Part shown: positions 35,000 to 46,948 of the stretch, in pieces
Layout: each line of letters opens with the position of its first letter
Numbering within the stretch: the stretch's first letter is position 1
Origin: Ectobius pallidus
Lineage: Eukaryota > Arthropoda > Insecta > Blattodea > Ectobiidae
Reading direction: 5' to 3'
DNA: 64,000 bases
Assembly (NCBI GenBank): GCA_964059195.1
Contig: CAXKWD010000004.1
Location: 124,530,043 to 124,594,042, forward strand
Notes under the pieces: generated by a model
The model's database searches: none
Told to the model about the DNA's origin: nothing
Seen by the model: only the letters and a program-made list of their open reading frames with translations
Program-made: the position numbers and the translations under genes

Positions 35000-35108
35000 T
35001 GAAACATAGACAGATGGCTGTATTGGGGACTTGTGATCAGCATGCTGACACTCTGACACCCACGGCCGTTAATGATGGTTTCCGTGACCGGAGCCATTAC
35101 TTGTATAA
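35000..35108 (-). repeat. SINE S1 3' fragment
   Basis: It aligns with the 3' half of the S1 body (GATCAGCATGCTGACAC, GTTAATGATGG, GACCGGAGCC). The tRNA-like head is absent. Confidence 0.65.
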
Positions 35109-35283
35109 GTACTATGAGGATCTGCAAGTACCACAAGGCAGTTGATACCTGAATGTGGAAACAGCCAAGTATCGTATATGTGCTTTTATTATTATAATTC
35201 ATTAACTTTCTGTGACAAAGAAATGTGATAGTGTAATATAGGCCAAGAATCGCTTATATATGAGATAGGACAAGGAATCCAAA

Positions 35284-35528
35284 ACTTTAAGGCCTCGACC
35301 ACCTCACGCAATTATTATGTTCGTGTTGTCTCGGAGGTGGCCCCGGCATTGGGCTGATCACTCCTCCGGGGAGGCCCTCCATGTCCTTGTCTGGTCAAAA
35401 AAGTATGTATGTGATCCAAAGATAATCCCTCTCCCGACAGGTCGCGGCCCTGTAAGGCCCGGGCGGCTTGGGTCGCTTAAATCCTAACAGGGAGAGGTGA
35501 AACTACGATAAAGAAAGAAAGAAAGAAA
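35284..35528 (+). mobile_element. GC-rich LINE 3' fragment with (GAAA)n tail
   Basis: A GC-rich block (GGAGGTGGCCCCGGCATTGG, then GGCCCGGGCGGCTTGGGTCG) ends in GATAAAGAAAGAAAGAAAG. It has no frame of useful length. A 3' UTR of a 5'-truncated non-LTR element is the best reading. Confidence 0.55.
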
Positions 35529-35713
35529 GATGTATAAGTAAAGTAATTAATTAAAAAGTTATCTGTTATAAAAAGCATACGACAGGCTGTATTCATATGT
35601 AGCGGTCTGTTATTAATATTAATATTATTATTATTATTAAAGTGCTTTAAATTTAATTTAATTTTACCGCAATTCACTGCTTTAAAATATTGCATGTCTT
35701 GAATAACGTTTGA

Positions 35714-35834
35714 ATGGAGGGAACTTTTGTCAAGCTGTGGGAAATTCTGTTGGCTGCTGTGGGAAATTTAATTCGAATAGTGGCCGCAACATTGCGCGTT
35801 CTCTGCTTATCGACTAGTTTCTCCCTCCCGGGCG
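35714..35834 (+). CDS. Speculative short first exon or transposon 5' leader
   Basis: An ATG at 35714 opens a frame of about 40 codons, MEGTFVKLWEILLAAVG then NLIRIVAATLRVLC, ending at a consensus donor GCG|GTAAGT at 35834-35835. The stretch is more GC-rich than its surroundings. No family is recognised, the hydrophobic helix may be chance, and no partner exon was found. Confidence 0.25.
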
Positions 35835-35935
35835 GTAAGTGTGGTATCGTTTCTTGTGTGCAAAGTTGAAAGTGTTATTTATACAGTATTGTAGTGTTAT
35901 AATTTTATAATAACGTATGAAAGTAAAGTTAAAAA

Positions 35936-35938
35936 GTG

Positions 35939-35984
<46 letters not shown>
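35936..35984. repeat. (TA)n microsatellite between direct repeats
   Basis: About 22 TA units. A ~45-bp sequence (AGT.TAGTGTTATA.TTTTA to GTATGAAAGTAA) is duplicated on both sides, at 35888-35930 and 35984-36024. Confidence 0.85.
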
Positions 35985-35986
<2 letters not shown>

Positions 35987-36509
35987 TAGTAGTGTTATAG
36001 TTTTAAAATATAGTATGAAAGTAACCTTCTGTGGAGTGCATTGGAAACGGATGTTTAATGCCCGACTCCTCTCTGGCCACATTACCATCATTCAGCATAG
36101 CAAGGTAGTGTAACAGTCTATTGATAAAACTGATACAGTAAGTTCATTTAATCTGCAATTATTATAAATATATAAACCAGGATTCTTATTGGGAAACAGT
36201 GATATCAGAACCGTCTGCAGTCTACTATGCTTGTAAAGCTCTATCCACAATGTGCAGTCGGCTGTCGGTAGTTTGTAGCTGGTAGTCGGTAGTGGAAGTA
36301 TAACGTTTGGTGAGTAATGGACGCCATTCACAAAGTGCAGTTGCAGTCGACAGCAGGCAATCTGCAGTTGGTAGTCAGTAGTCGGCAGACGACTGCCAGT
36401 AACATATTACGAGATTGAAAATTTACTAGTGCAAATACACAGATTAGCATACTACGAGAAAGCAAGATGTGTTTATAACATATAAACAGCGATTCCTCCA
36501 CCTTTTTAT

Positions 36510-36990
36510 ACTGTAAAATGTAGCCTACCCACTATTGCACTTGGTAAATTCCGTACTTGAAGAAGGCATATTTCCTGAAGTTTTAAAATTAGCCATTGTT
36601 AAACCGCTTCATAAGAAAGGCAGAAAAGACGCGGTCCAAAATTTTAGACCGGTTGCACTTATCTCAGTGTTTAGTAAAGTAGTAGAAAAAATTATATTAT
36701 CACACTTGACAAAGATGTATAAAGCAGAGAATATACTGAGAGAATTTCAGCACGGCTTCAGAAAGGCTCGTAGCACAATCTCTGCAGCCGTAGACTTTGT
36801 ACACATAGTAGGCCTACTAGAGAATATAAATAAGGGTAGGAAAGTAGCTGGTGTATTTTTAGATTTGTCCAAGGCTTTCGACCGGGTTAATCATGAAGTT
36901 CCAGTGACTAAATTAATTAAACAGGGTGTTATTGGAAATCTATTATCTTTAATAGAAACATACCTGAAAAATAGAAAACAGTGTACTTAA
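36510..36990 (+). pseudogene. Non-LTR reverse transcriptase, N-terminal part
   Basis: The open frame encodes about 151 residues of an RT. EGIFPEVLKLAIVKPLHKKG covers residues 10-29, NFRPVALISVFSKVVEK residues 36-52, FQHGFRKARSTISA residues 71-84, and motif A, FLDLSKAFDRVNH, residues 108-120. The catalytic Asp of motif A is kept. This pattern fits Jockey/CR1-type LINEs. The frame ends at a stop at 36988 and the RT continues in another phase at about 37038, so a frameshift separates the halves. No endonuclease or ORF1 is present, meaning the copy is 5'-truncated. Confidence 0.85.
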
Positions 36991-37037
36991 ATAATATATG
37001 ACGATGGCTTATCAGTAAGAAAAGTAAAATCACTTGT

Positions 37038-37661
37038 TAGGATATACGTTCTGGTGTACCCCAGGGATCTATTTTGGGCCCGTTTTTGTTTATATGTTAT
37101 GTCAATGATTTTATTTATTCACTAGATAGTTCTTATTTTTTAAGTATGTATGCGGATGATACTTCTGGACTCTGCAATGCGCAAGACTGCCTCGAATTAA
37201 AAGATAAAGTACCGGTACATACATTTATGCAAGAAACTAAACTATATTTTGAACAAAACAATTTGAAGGTAAACCTTGATAAAACTCAAATAGTTTGTTT
37301 CAGTCCAGGCGGTACAAATGAGGATTTTATTATAAATGACAATGAAACTAGTGTTAAGGCTACTAAATGTTGTACATTTTTAGGACTTCACATAGATGAT
37401 AAATTTTCTTGGGAAGGACATATCGACTATGTGTGTAAAAAATTATCATCCAGCTTATTTTTATTAAGAAGGCTTTCTGATTATCTTGATCGTGACATAC
37501 TAACTAAAATATCAGAAGTTCATAATTACAATACAAGGCAAAAATACGACTATCATAGAGTTGACAGCAAACTAAGAATGACCGAAAATAGCCCTTATGT
37601 CAAAGGTTCAATTTATTACAATGCACTTCCAGAATATCTGAAAGTTTTAAGTGGGGAATAA
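37038..37661 (+). pseudogene. Non-LTR reverse transcriptase, C-terminal part, internally deleted
   Basis: The frame begins RSGVPQGSILGPFLF (motif B), has YADD at 37149-37160 (motif C, catalytic Asp pair kept), NLKVNLDKTQIVCFSP, and TFLGLHIDDKFSWEGHI. It then passes directly from LRRLSDYLDRDILTKI to HNYNTRQKYDYHR. In related LINEs roughly 100 residues separate these regions, so an in-frame internal deletion is likely near 37510. The end, KGSIYYNALPEYLKVL, is the usual C-terminus. A 3' UTR follows to about 37966, with AATAAA and a TTTTTGAAC-type repeated tail. Confidence 0.8.
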
Positions 37662-38256
37662 TTTAAATTTGCACTAAAAAGTTATTTAATTAGTATACGT
37701 CCGTATAGCCTTGAATTGTAAAGATGCCTTCAAGTCCAAAGGGAACTCAAGGTATGTAGAAATGGAGGTAAACAGATGTTTATATTGAAACTCTTTTAGT
37801 ATGTTATACTGTTTTATTATACATAGTTGCATGGGCATAATCTAAGTGTATTGTTATAATAATATCTGTTTTATTTGTTTGTACTAATTACTGACTATGT
37901 TTATGCATGTAATGTTCATGTTACAAACAATAAACCAACTTTTGAACTTTTTGAACTTTTGAACTTCCCTAACCTCAATGTCGACTGCATATTGTAGGCG
38001 GCTCGAGTACTGCTCCCAAGCGGCCGATTGCAACTCCAAACGGCCGACTACCAACTACCAACTGCCGACTGCGCATTGTGGATAGAGCTTTAGAGTTGCT
38101 GTAGTAGTCGTTGAAACCAACTTACAGGTTACCATATGGCACAATAAGAATGCATGCACTCCATGGCTTGTAGGCCTTCATATTTTACAACTCTTCTTTG
38201 TAAGCTGTAGATCTACTGCCTAACATGACTTGGGTTTCGTTAGGGTATGTTATTAC

Positions 38257-38802
38257 TAGAGACCGGATTTTAAAGGGAATTCCTTTTTTATATTTCATCA
38301 CAAAACGTGATAAAATTGAACAGGGCATTACTGAGTAAGTTTCAACTGCAAATGACCTGGTTTTAACGTCCTTTTTTAGGTTCATCTCTCTTTTTTAGGA
38401 ACTTTCCCTTTCCAGTACCTTCTTTGCTAATTTATTTTGAAAAATTCGTAAACTACGCAGTATTTGGTAATATGAAACCATTAAAAATTGTTTTCACAAG
38501 GTGGGGAACATGGATTTCGTGTGCTATTTTCCTTTGTGAGAATTTCAACAAGATCAAAAAATTTCTTCAGTCATTAGATGTTACAGAATCAGCAGCTGTA
38601 GAGCAAGCAAAGGCTTTACATAAAACAAACATGTAGGCCTATCTCTCTGTTGAATTTTTACACGCTCTTACTTTTATATCCTTTTTTCCCCACCTTTTTT
38701 TGGCAATAATTTTCCCTTTTTTCCCCCACCTTTTTTGGCAATAATTTTCCCTTTTTTCGTCCTTTTTTGGTTGAAAATTTTCCCTTTAAAATCCGGTCTC
38801 TA
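38257..38802. mobile_element. hAT remnant with perfect 8-bp duplication
   Basis: The termini TAGAGACCGGATTTTAAAGG and complement are identical over at least 20 bp, flanked by GTTATTAC at 38249-38256 and 38803-38810. The interior contains a transposase fragment and a tandem block (CCTTTTTTGGCAATAATTTT-like) at 38680-38790. Confidence 0.92.
38424..38636 (+). pseudogene. hAT transposase internal fragment
   Basis: The frame includes PLKIVFTRWGTWISCAIF, then ENFNKIKKFLQSL. TRWGTW is a hallmark of hAT transposases, just after the catalytic insertion domain. About 50 residues remain. The first residues and the last (EQAKALHKTNM) are less certain. The protein is dead because the N-terminal zinc finger, the catalytic DDE residues and the dimerisation domain are missing. 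Confidence 0.7.
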
Positions 38803-38810
38803 GTTATTAC

Positions 38811-39275
38811 ATGTACATAGTAGTTTAGACCGTTAGAAGATTGCGAACAGTGTCAACAACATAGGCTACAGGTTGCTACTTGCTAGCTTGCCACAGAACA
38901 GGAGAAAACACGCAGAAGTTATACCAGGGCGGAGACGGCGAATGCCGGTAGATGCCCTGAGACTGCAAACGTGCGTTGTATCTAGACGAGGTGGGGGCGT
39001 GTCTCGTGTTTGTTGCTTTGTTTTGAACACTTAAATGTGACATCGATTTCGTATTGTGCGTGTGGATGCTCAGCAATCCCAAAATATTTTCTTATACGTT
39101 CCCGGTGATCAGAATTTCAATGAAAATATAAATAAATGGATTTAATTATGTTGATGTGTGGAAGTTACTATAATCTGGAATTAGTCTAGGAATGAATAAC
39201 TTATTTACATGTAATTTAAGTGAACATGCCCGTTAGATTATTAATAATTAAGTGACTATTCTTATGAAATAGCTA
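38811..39275. other. Spacer without recognised features
   Basis: No gene or bounded repeat is supported. Confidence 0.35.
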
Positions 39276-39279
39276 TTTA

Positions 39280-39945
39280 TGTATACGCCTAGTATGCAAA
39301 ATATCGATTTAGCAGACTAATCTAGTATTGGACGAGTCCGCTAAAGCTTTTGCGTAGGTGGTGCATAGAATATTTTTTTAGGAAAAGCTCTGTAAATTAT
39401 ATGAAATGAAATAAAAAATACCGTATAGTTAATTATAATTGGCATTGTCAACCATATTATGTTGGCGCCATATTCTCACAGCCACCTGAATCGTATGCTA
39501 TAAACAATACAAAATCCGAATGTAGATGGCGGTGCGGGTTTCTTATTAGTTATTAATAATATAAATATGTTGACATAGGCCTGTATTTGTTGTTATATTA
39601 TTGTTTTGTAAAAAACACCTGGTTGTTATATTATTAAGTGTTTTGTAAAAAAAAAACCTAGTTGTTATACTATTAAGTGTTTTGTAAAAAGAACCTGGTT
39701 AAGTTTCTGATTAACGTAAAGAAAGAATGTTGCCTTATAGCCTATTTGATGTTTTATGGTCAAGTAGGCCTATATTGTTTCAAACCATGTTAAGGTTGGT
39801 ATGACTGGTCACTGCCATCTGGATTTTTCAGCTGCCATGACGACTTTACCGGTACGGTAAAAATTACTTTACCGGCCTAGGCTACTAAAGTGCTACTTTT
39901 CGGCGTGTTAACAGTCCTACAAATAGCTGTTTTACAGAGCGTTTG
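39280..39945 (-). repeat. Repeat family V, copy 2 (inverted to copy 1)
   Basis: It matches 31690-32560 in reverse complement and is shorter by about 200 bp in the middle. It contains a three-unit tandem repeat at 39586-39702. Confidence 0.65.
39586..39702. repeat. ~42-bp tandem repeat, 3 units
   Basis: The unit contains TTGTTATATTATTAAGTG, TTTTGTAAAAAA and CCTGG. The units differ mainly in A-run length. Confidence 0.85.
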
Positions 39946-40354
39946 AAAAGAATTTTCCGGTCCGTGAGGACACACAGATTGAGAAATACTGGTGTTCCCT
40001 GTAGACTGCCGACTATATACCGGTGAATCAGGGGAAACTAAATTGTACATTTTATAGAAGTCATGGGATATTATAATTATTATTTTAATAAGAGATGTCT
40101 TAAACATTTGTAATTACTAATGGATTAGGCTGTATTTGTTCTGAAATATATTTGAGAGCGTAGCCTAATTCACTTACACATGAGGCAAAATTTTCTTATA
40201 TAGCCTATATTTTTTTTACGCAGGCTTAATTTAGTAATGGGTTATTCTGAATTAATTCTAAAATAATTTTGTGTATTGTGGCTGTAGCCTATATCTCTGA
40301 TGGACTTGGTCACATTTTTGTTTGTTTTGTTATTGTGGTTGTGTAGGCCCTAAT

Positions 40355-41965
40355 CAGTGATGGGAAGTAATTGAGTAAAAGTAATCGGATTACAGTAACG
40401 ATTCCTGTTTTGGTCCCATTTACTTGTAATCGTTACTTTTTAAAAAATGTAATTTTTACTGGTAATTTACTTCTGGAAATAAAATTGTAATCGTTACTTT
40501 TGAGTAATCGTTACATTTTAGTAATCGAAAAGTATCGAATTGAGAATTTGGCAATGTTGCTTTTTTCTACTCGCTGGCAGTCGCTGCAGCGGTGGTGAAT
40601 TTTGCGTTCTTTTTAAAGCGAACGTAAAGCGCATTACAGCTGTTGCAGCATCGCTGTAAGGTCGCTGCAGCGGTGGTGAAGCGAAGTCAGATCTGGCTTT
40701 ACGGGTTTTGCTGCATGGGCTATCAGCCGTTCTTTTTTACACTACTTTGCTGCGGCGAAACTGTAGTGATTTAAAGCAGTGACGCGACATTCGACATGGC
40801 AAGTCAGCATTTCTGCGGAAAAACGTGGCGACGCGACATCAGCTGAGATGAGCGGAAGTCGAAAGTATTTTGTGTGTTTTTTTTTCAATGGCGATCACAG
40901 TCAGAGCAATTTACGGGGAGCAATACTACATTTAATTAGATTTCTGTATGGTTTCCATTTATTTCAAGACGTGTTCAAGAAATTAAAATTGCTGTTCTCA
41001 GCCTATAAAATTTATTTATATCCCTTTCTTTGAAAAGAAGGTTATGTGTTCCACATTATAAAACTAAGCTCAAACTAACCTCAACTTCAAAGTTAATTAC
41101 CGAGCATTAGAGGCTCTGTTGAAAATACTGCTTCTGGCATTGAAAATTCATTTATGCTGTATGAGGACCAGTGATTTACATTCACATATAATTCTGATAG
41201 TAGGATTCTGGATCCCGGTATTTGTCTTTTTCTAATTTGATCAAATCTAATCTATTGTGATACTGCAATATTACGCCGCGTGTTGCGGGGTTTCACAATT
41301 GTAAATGTCACTTTATGGGTTTTGCTACATGAACTGTCATGGCCTTCTTTTTAACTCCAGTGAAGCTGAAGCGATTTACAGATTCGGTTTAAAAAAGAAC
41401 GAAAAATGCACCCTATATTTGTTTTTTCTCAAAACTTTTTCAGTTAAAATGTTTTCAGTAAGAACATTTCTTATTTAAGTATATTTTGAAATTTTCTTCT
41501 CATTCTCAATTGCTATAGGCTAACGTCGTCACAACAAATATCCAGGTTGGAGGTAATATTAACAAAACTTACTCAATGTGTATGGAAATATTGGTATTGA
41601 TCTGTTTTGTTTATTTGGTCATTAATATTTTAGACTTTGTAACGTTCCAAGGAACTTTATTAGCTGAATGGCCCAATAGTTTCTGCCCTTGTGCTCCCCC
41701 CCCCCAAAAAAATAATTAGGTACCGGTACTGCCATTTTGTAAACTAATTGTAATTTTACTGATTACTTTTTTGTGCCCCCCCCCCCCAAAAAGAAGGAAT
41801 GTTTAGGTACTGCCATTTTGTAAAGTAATTGTAATTGTAATTGTAATTTTACTGATTACTTTTCAAAAAGTAATTTGTAATTGTAATTAAGTAAAATTTT
41901 TCTCAAGTAATTGTAATTCAGCCCAATTACTATTTTTTTTTTTTTTTGTAATTTTCCAATCACTG
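40355..41965. mobile_element. 1.6-kb hAT element
   Basis: The left end CAGTGATGGGAAGTAATTGA and the right-end complement CAGTGATTGGAAAATTAC pair imperfectly. The perfect 8-bp duplication GCCCTAAT flanks it (40347-40354 and 41966-41973). Subterminal regions repeat AGTAAT.GTTACTTTT and TTGTAATTGTAATT words, as in many hAT ends. A GC-rich core at 40560-40860 holds two copies of GTCGCTGCAGCGGTGGTGAA. No transposase is recognised; the frame 40779-41033 has no clear homology. Confidence 0.88.
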
Positions 41966-41974
41966 GCCCTAATC

Positions 41975-43250
41975 CAGTAATAGATTAGACTGAATTTGGT
42001 CTACAATAATGTTTTATTGTGGCTATATAATTCACTGATAGATTAGAATAAGTTTTACAATTTTGTTGTTGTTTTCGTGGATGCTTAATATTCATTGGTT
42101 GAAAGGGATAAAATAAATACCGATATTTTTTTGTTATTATAATTATGTGAATAATTCGCGAAACAAAATTGACTGATTAAGTCTAAAGTATTTTTTGTTT
42201 ATTGTGAGTGTAAAAAAAGCAGAAATGGTCTAGCCGAATCATGTGTAACGTTTGTTTTGTTTTTGTTACTGTGGCTGTGTAATTCACTAATGGATTAGAT
42301 ACAATTAGGTCTAAAATAATGTAGTTTATTATAGGTGGATTGTGTCCAAAATATGTAATTGTTTATTGTGAGTGTATAGTTCATTCCCTGCTAAGCTAAT
42401 ATCACTATTCCTAACCTAACTCCACTACCCTAGCTCTATATATCACTAACACTAATATCGCTATTCCTAACCTAACTGCTACTAACCAAGGGTGAAATAC
42501 AAATTGTATTGACACCATGATACACAAGGTGCAAGAAAGCATACTTGGGCATCCTGCTTCGGTGGAAAACGGAAAAAAAATTACAGCGTCCGTGTGAACC
42601 TGGAAACCGCAAGATGGGGCCCTCTTCATTGGGATTATGTCCCGTCCCAAGGCTTTCTACACTATTTGACGGGCCATGGGCCCTACGTGGTTTATCTTAA
42701 AGACAAAGGTGTGCTAGTGTCGAAGAATAGGTAGTCCTGAGTGTGTGATATAAGAATGTGCAAACATTGTTCAGAGAGATAGCCCTTTCAAAATTTACTC
42801 CAGGGAAGACAAATAGAGCAACTTGGACAGGACATCGTGATACCCAGGATGAATGGCTGTTCGACTCTGAAATCTTAGAATTTGGTCCGTAGACTAAAGA
42901 TTCCGCTGACGACAGCTGTCATCTCCTGGTATGAAGGTTGAGGACGCGGAAGATTACTGAATTATTGTGAAAATGAAGACTATAGACAACAACATCTCTG
43001 ACATGACGTTCAGCAGGCAATCATTTTGAGTGTATAGTCATCGAAGAAGCGTGAAATTGCATTAGTGCGTTAATGAATTATTTATTAATTACTTGGAAGA
43101 GTACCTGCTACAGTTTAACTTAATATCTTATATAGTTACATTAGGTATTTTCATTCGGTTCTAAACATTTTTCTTTTCACAATTTACTTAATTTATACAA
43201 TCCTTTATTTTCCATGTTTTTCTCTTTATTAAGTGCCAGAATGACACTTT
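41975..43250. other. Spacer; CCTAACCTAACT-rich patch
   Basis: TATCACTATTCCTAACCTAA-like words are repeated at 42400-42475. The minus frame 42411-42650 and the more GC-rich 42530-42660 patch have no family I recognise. Confidence 0.35.
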
Positions 43251-43254
43251 CTGA

Positions 43255-43440
43255 GATTGTATGGTGGACGGGAAAATGCCTGTCTGTCCGTGTGCCTTTA
43301 CGCGCGATAACTCAAATATGCTTCATCGGATTTTCATGAAACTTGATAAATGCATTTATAACGACCATGGGACGAAGTCTATTGATTTTGCACCAAATCG
43401 ATTGATCGGTACCGGAGTAATGCCCAATTTAGTGCCTATT
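43255..43440 (+). repeat. Repeat family U, copy 1
   Basis: TGGTGGACGGGAAAA, CTGTCTGTCCGTGTG, GCGATAACTCAAATA and ATTTTCATGAAACTTGATAA match the reverse complement of 51075-51275. Confidence 0.7.
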
Positions 43441-43474
43441 TTATTGTAATATTCTAATATATTAGAAAGGATTT

Positions 43475-43567
43475 ATCAAATGCAAATCAGTTCTCATGAC
43501 ATATTGTTTTACAGTGTTCATATACGGCTTTGGAAGTTGCAATACAAATAACACTAGCCACATATTC
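43475..43567. repeat. Short repeat shared with 12525-12625
   Basis: TCTCATGACATATTGTTTTA, then CAGTGTTCATATACGGCTTT, in the same order as the other copy. Confidence 0.5.
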
Positions 43568-43569
43568 CT

Positions 43570-44395
43570 TCACATATGCTTATCAAACTATAGACTACCT
43601 TTGTTCTTCCGTAAGCCCTGTTTAATGAATCGATCTGGTGCTTAACTCGTAAATAGATTAAAAATAACTTATTTTCTGCATATCATAATTTCATTTATCA
43701 CCGATTAAGCAAAAGCATTCTGGCTGTTACCTGATTTTATTAGTAAAAAGATTCATATATTTTTAAGAAAACATAATATATAAAACGAAGTCAATAACAA
43801 AATATGTCAGTTGTATATAGAGGACCTTGATAGTTACAAAGGACAAGGGCGAATATAAGTGTTAAATAAAATAAATAAATACTTTCCAGGAAGGTTCTGA
43901 CGTATAGATCAGTCCATAAGCTGCATACATGTGATTCCCACTCCGCACTGGGGACTTATCCCGCTCCTGCACTGACTATTTAACCACCCTGATGCCTCTC
44001 TAGAAAAGCAATATATCTCACTTTTGAAACAACAAAAAAATGGTAAATGCGTTTTCTGAGATAGTAATTTATGTATGAAAATGATAGGGCCATGGTGAAC
44101 CAATGAGGTATTGGGAACAGAGAATAACCCTTCACACTACTGGAAGCAAGGCGTGGTTCTCGACCTCGTATCCCGAGCGCTCATTGGTAGACCCACATGT
44201 GAACAAAAACAAAAGGTTGCATGCACATCACCTCATGCTTTATGACAAACATTAAGACCAGCCAAGCTTGGTACAACAACGGTCACCGGCAGGAAATTCT
44301 CATCATCTTTACTTCACGTAATATTTTCTTCTGCCCGTAAGGTTTCACACTTAATAATCAGGCTAGTACTGTAATTAATGCTCTCATAATACTGT
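43570..44395. other. Spacer without recognised features
   Basis: No gene or bounded repeat is supported. Confidence 0.35.
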
Positions 44396-44403
44396 ATTCC
44401 GAT

Positions 44404-44827
44404 CAGAGGTGTACAAATCTCGATTTTAGCTTGCCCAAACCCGCTTGAACGCCAGGCAAGCAAGTTGCCAGCGTCATAGCTAGGAAGCAGGCAGGTTTCT
44501 TTAAGCCCGATGGGTCAGGTCAAACCCAGCCTAGGCAAGTCAGAATAAGCTTGCGACATTCCTATCAGCTGAGTGTAGGTAATACTTTCTTGCTTTTCTA
44601 CATGCTGGTACAAGAAATTCACCATGCAGATAAATAAAAGGTGGATAAAGTATTAAAAATCGTTTTAGCGTCTTAACACAATTATTATTTTTATTATTAG
44701 GTAGATTTCGAAGAAAAATCTACCTAACGACTTTCAAAAAATTCGTTCATATCGTTACGTTTCATGCCTCCCTAAGTACGAAACCACCGCCTGTTAAAAA
44801 AATTGTGATATTTATATTTATATACAG

Positions 44828-44867
<40 letters not shown>

Positions 44868-45864
44868 CTGTATATATATTTAGATATATGCATATATATC
44901 TTTACACGCTAGCGGCCGTAATTTTCAAGATATTTGAATCAAATTTTATTATGTTATTTCTAGGCCCAATAGTTCAGACAAGTTCGTTAATGAGCAAAAT
45001 TGGCCTAAGGGGGTGGTCGGGGGAGGGGGTTGAAATTTTAAAACACTTATATCTCGGCCCCTATGAAGTATAGAGGGAAACTTTGATTGAATGAATTAGA
45101 GTACTCCTTATGGAGTTCACAGTGACACCAACGATTCGGGGGTTTTGGGGGTACGAGTTGAGGTGGGGTGGGAGTATGGAAATTCGAAATTTTTTTAACT
45201 ACGTCTTGTGGGGTATCGTTGAAAAGCTCTTGATGAGTACTCTACAAATCAATAACTAGTTTCTTGATAGTTCTCATATAAGGCGAGATTTGAATGTTTT
45301 AAAAAGTTCTCTTTCCTCTTTTTTGCAGTTATTATTGCGGGTTTGTCATGCTAAGGCTAAAGAAGAAGAGTGCTAGGCAGCGACAGTAAATTAAAACAAA
45401 AGCACTTCGAAATCTACCTCAGCTTGTAGGCTTGCCTAAAGGGATTTTTGTTATTGTTATTAATGATTTTATGATGTTTTCTCGAAAATGTTTGAAAATT
45501 TTTCCCATGCCGGACTAGTACTTTTGTTCATTGATAATTAATTAAAACTGTCCACATTTTAGTTTCTCCTCGGCTTCCTTCAGGGTAAAATTCTCTAAAT
45601 ACATCTGAAGTTCCTAAACTACGTAACTGCACGACTTACCAGTGCACTGCTATATCCAGTTTCATATTCTTTCCGCCAGGCCTTGCAGTTTCCTTAGGTC
45701 CTGAGCAACCCACCAAGTTATGAAGAGCTTATGACTCATAGCTACAGTATTTCTTATCATCGTTGTAATCTGGCTTGCTTTCAAGTCAAGCAAGTTAAAA
45801 GCTGTGACTGGTTGCAGAATTTCAAAGGGGCAGGCAAGCTAAAATCAGAATATGTACACCTCTA
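44404..45864. mobile_element. hAT element carrying family X copy 3
   Basis: The inverted ends AGAGGTGTACAAATCTCGAT and AGAGGTGTACATATTCTGAT (complement) continue into TTTAGCTTGCC. The perfect 8-bp duplication ATTCCGAT flanks it (44396-44403 and 45865-45872). About half its length is the family X insertion at 44698-45450. No transposase is recognised. Confidence 0.9.
44698..45450. mobile_element. Family X non-autonomous element, copy 3
   Basis: It is the same element as copies 1 and 2, with TAGGTAGATTTCGAAG at the left and CTTCGAAATCTACCTCAGCT then TTGCCTAAAGGGATTTTTG at the right. It includes an AT tract at 44819-44900. It is about 100 bp shorter than copy 1 because a block is deleted near 45300. 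Confidence 0.8.
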
Positions 45865-45943
45865 ATTCCGATACATACACAATACTTAAAAACATAATAC
45901 TGTATTCTATATGAGAGAAACCAGGCCTCAAGTAGCTAGAGAC

Positions 45944-46133
45944 CAGTGGCGGACGCAGAATTTTTTTTGGGGGGGGGGGATTTGAATAGGGAGAAAGAAT
46001 ACTAAAAAAAATTAATTAACTTACATATATAATTAGTTTATAAAGCTGGCCACTTAGAGTGCATATATAGCCTTTTTTCAAATTTCGGGGGGGGGGATCT
46101 ATCCCCCCAATCCCCCCTCTGCGTCCGCCACTG
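45944..46133. mobile_element. 190-bp hAT MITE with G-run ends
   Basis: The termini CAGTGGCGGACGCAG and exact complement are flanked by CTAGAGAC at 45936-45943 and 46134-46141. Runs of G lie inside both ends. Confidence 0.92.
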
Positions 46134-46139
46134 CTAGAG

Positions 46140-46680
46140 ACTACTCACAGCATTAAGCACTTAATAAAAATTAAAACCATGAGAATGCATAAAACACATC
46201 GCTATTTGTATTATTGTAAGCGAGATAGCGTATGGCGAGACAATCGACATGTTATTATAGCAGTCACATTGCACAGCCGCACATAAGACACTTCACTATC
46301 AGGATTTGTTCGTGAGTGATTTTCGCAGTAGCCGTAGGACTATATATATTTTTTTTAATTATAGCACGTATACATTCTAAAAATTACCAAAATGCCAAGT
46401 GCAATGAGCTGAAATAACATAAATGTTCTAATTTTTTTTTGCATATATTTCAGCTTTATTTATTTTTACCACTTATGTGATAATTGTTTAGCTTTGTTCA
46501 CATATGACTAAGAAAGCCCTACAATATTTTCACATAGAACGTAATTTTGTATTATATTCCATCATTTTAATGCATCACTGTAATTAATGAACTGAAGTAT
46601 TTTTACTTGCCGATTTTTATCCATGTTTTAACTGTCTGAATTGATACAGTTCTACGACTAATACAGTTTCTGTTATTAAT
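46140..46680. other. Spacer without recognised features
   Basis: No gene or bounded repeat is supported. Confidence 0.35.
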
Positions 46681-46948
46681 TCTGTAGAGGAAAGGCGCCT
46701 AATATCAAGCTAATAGCAAGGTATTAGCTACAGGAAATTCTGCACCCTGATGGCATTATGTCGAATCACTACCCTATTGTAACGCCACTCTGGTGTGTTG
46801 TGCTGGAAGCGGTCATTTGAAAATCTTCTGCGTGAGAAGTGTAAGTTATTGTTGTTTTCTGGCGTTGTGAGTTTTTGCATAGGAGAATTTACCAGCCTAT
46901 ATTGCAAAGAAGATATATGCGATAATTAAATCGCTTATTTCATTAAAC

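Larger units (their letters stand above)
36236..38090. mobile_element. TIR element (TA target) interrupted by a LINE
   Basis: The ends AAGCTCTATCCACAATGTGC and its complement, with one mismatch in 27 bp, are flanked by TA (36234-36235 and 38091-38092). Both arms are rich in GTCGGCAGTTGGTAGTCGG-like words. Most of the interior is the LINE at about 36510-37966, so the original element was under 0.5 kb and non-coding. Confidence 0.8.

Noticed and set aside
42400..42475. CCTAACCTAACT words as interstitial telomere
   Set aside because: They are irregular and few. No (TTAGG)n array is present.
42411..42650. 79-codon minus frame
   Set aside because: I could not match it to any family, and it spans a CCTAACCTAACT-type repeat.
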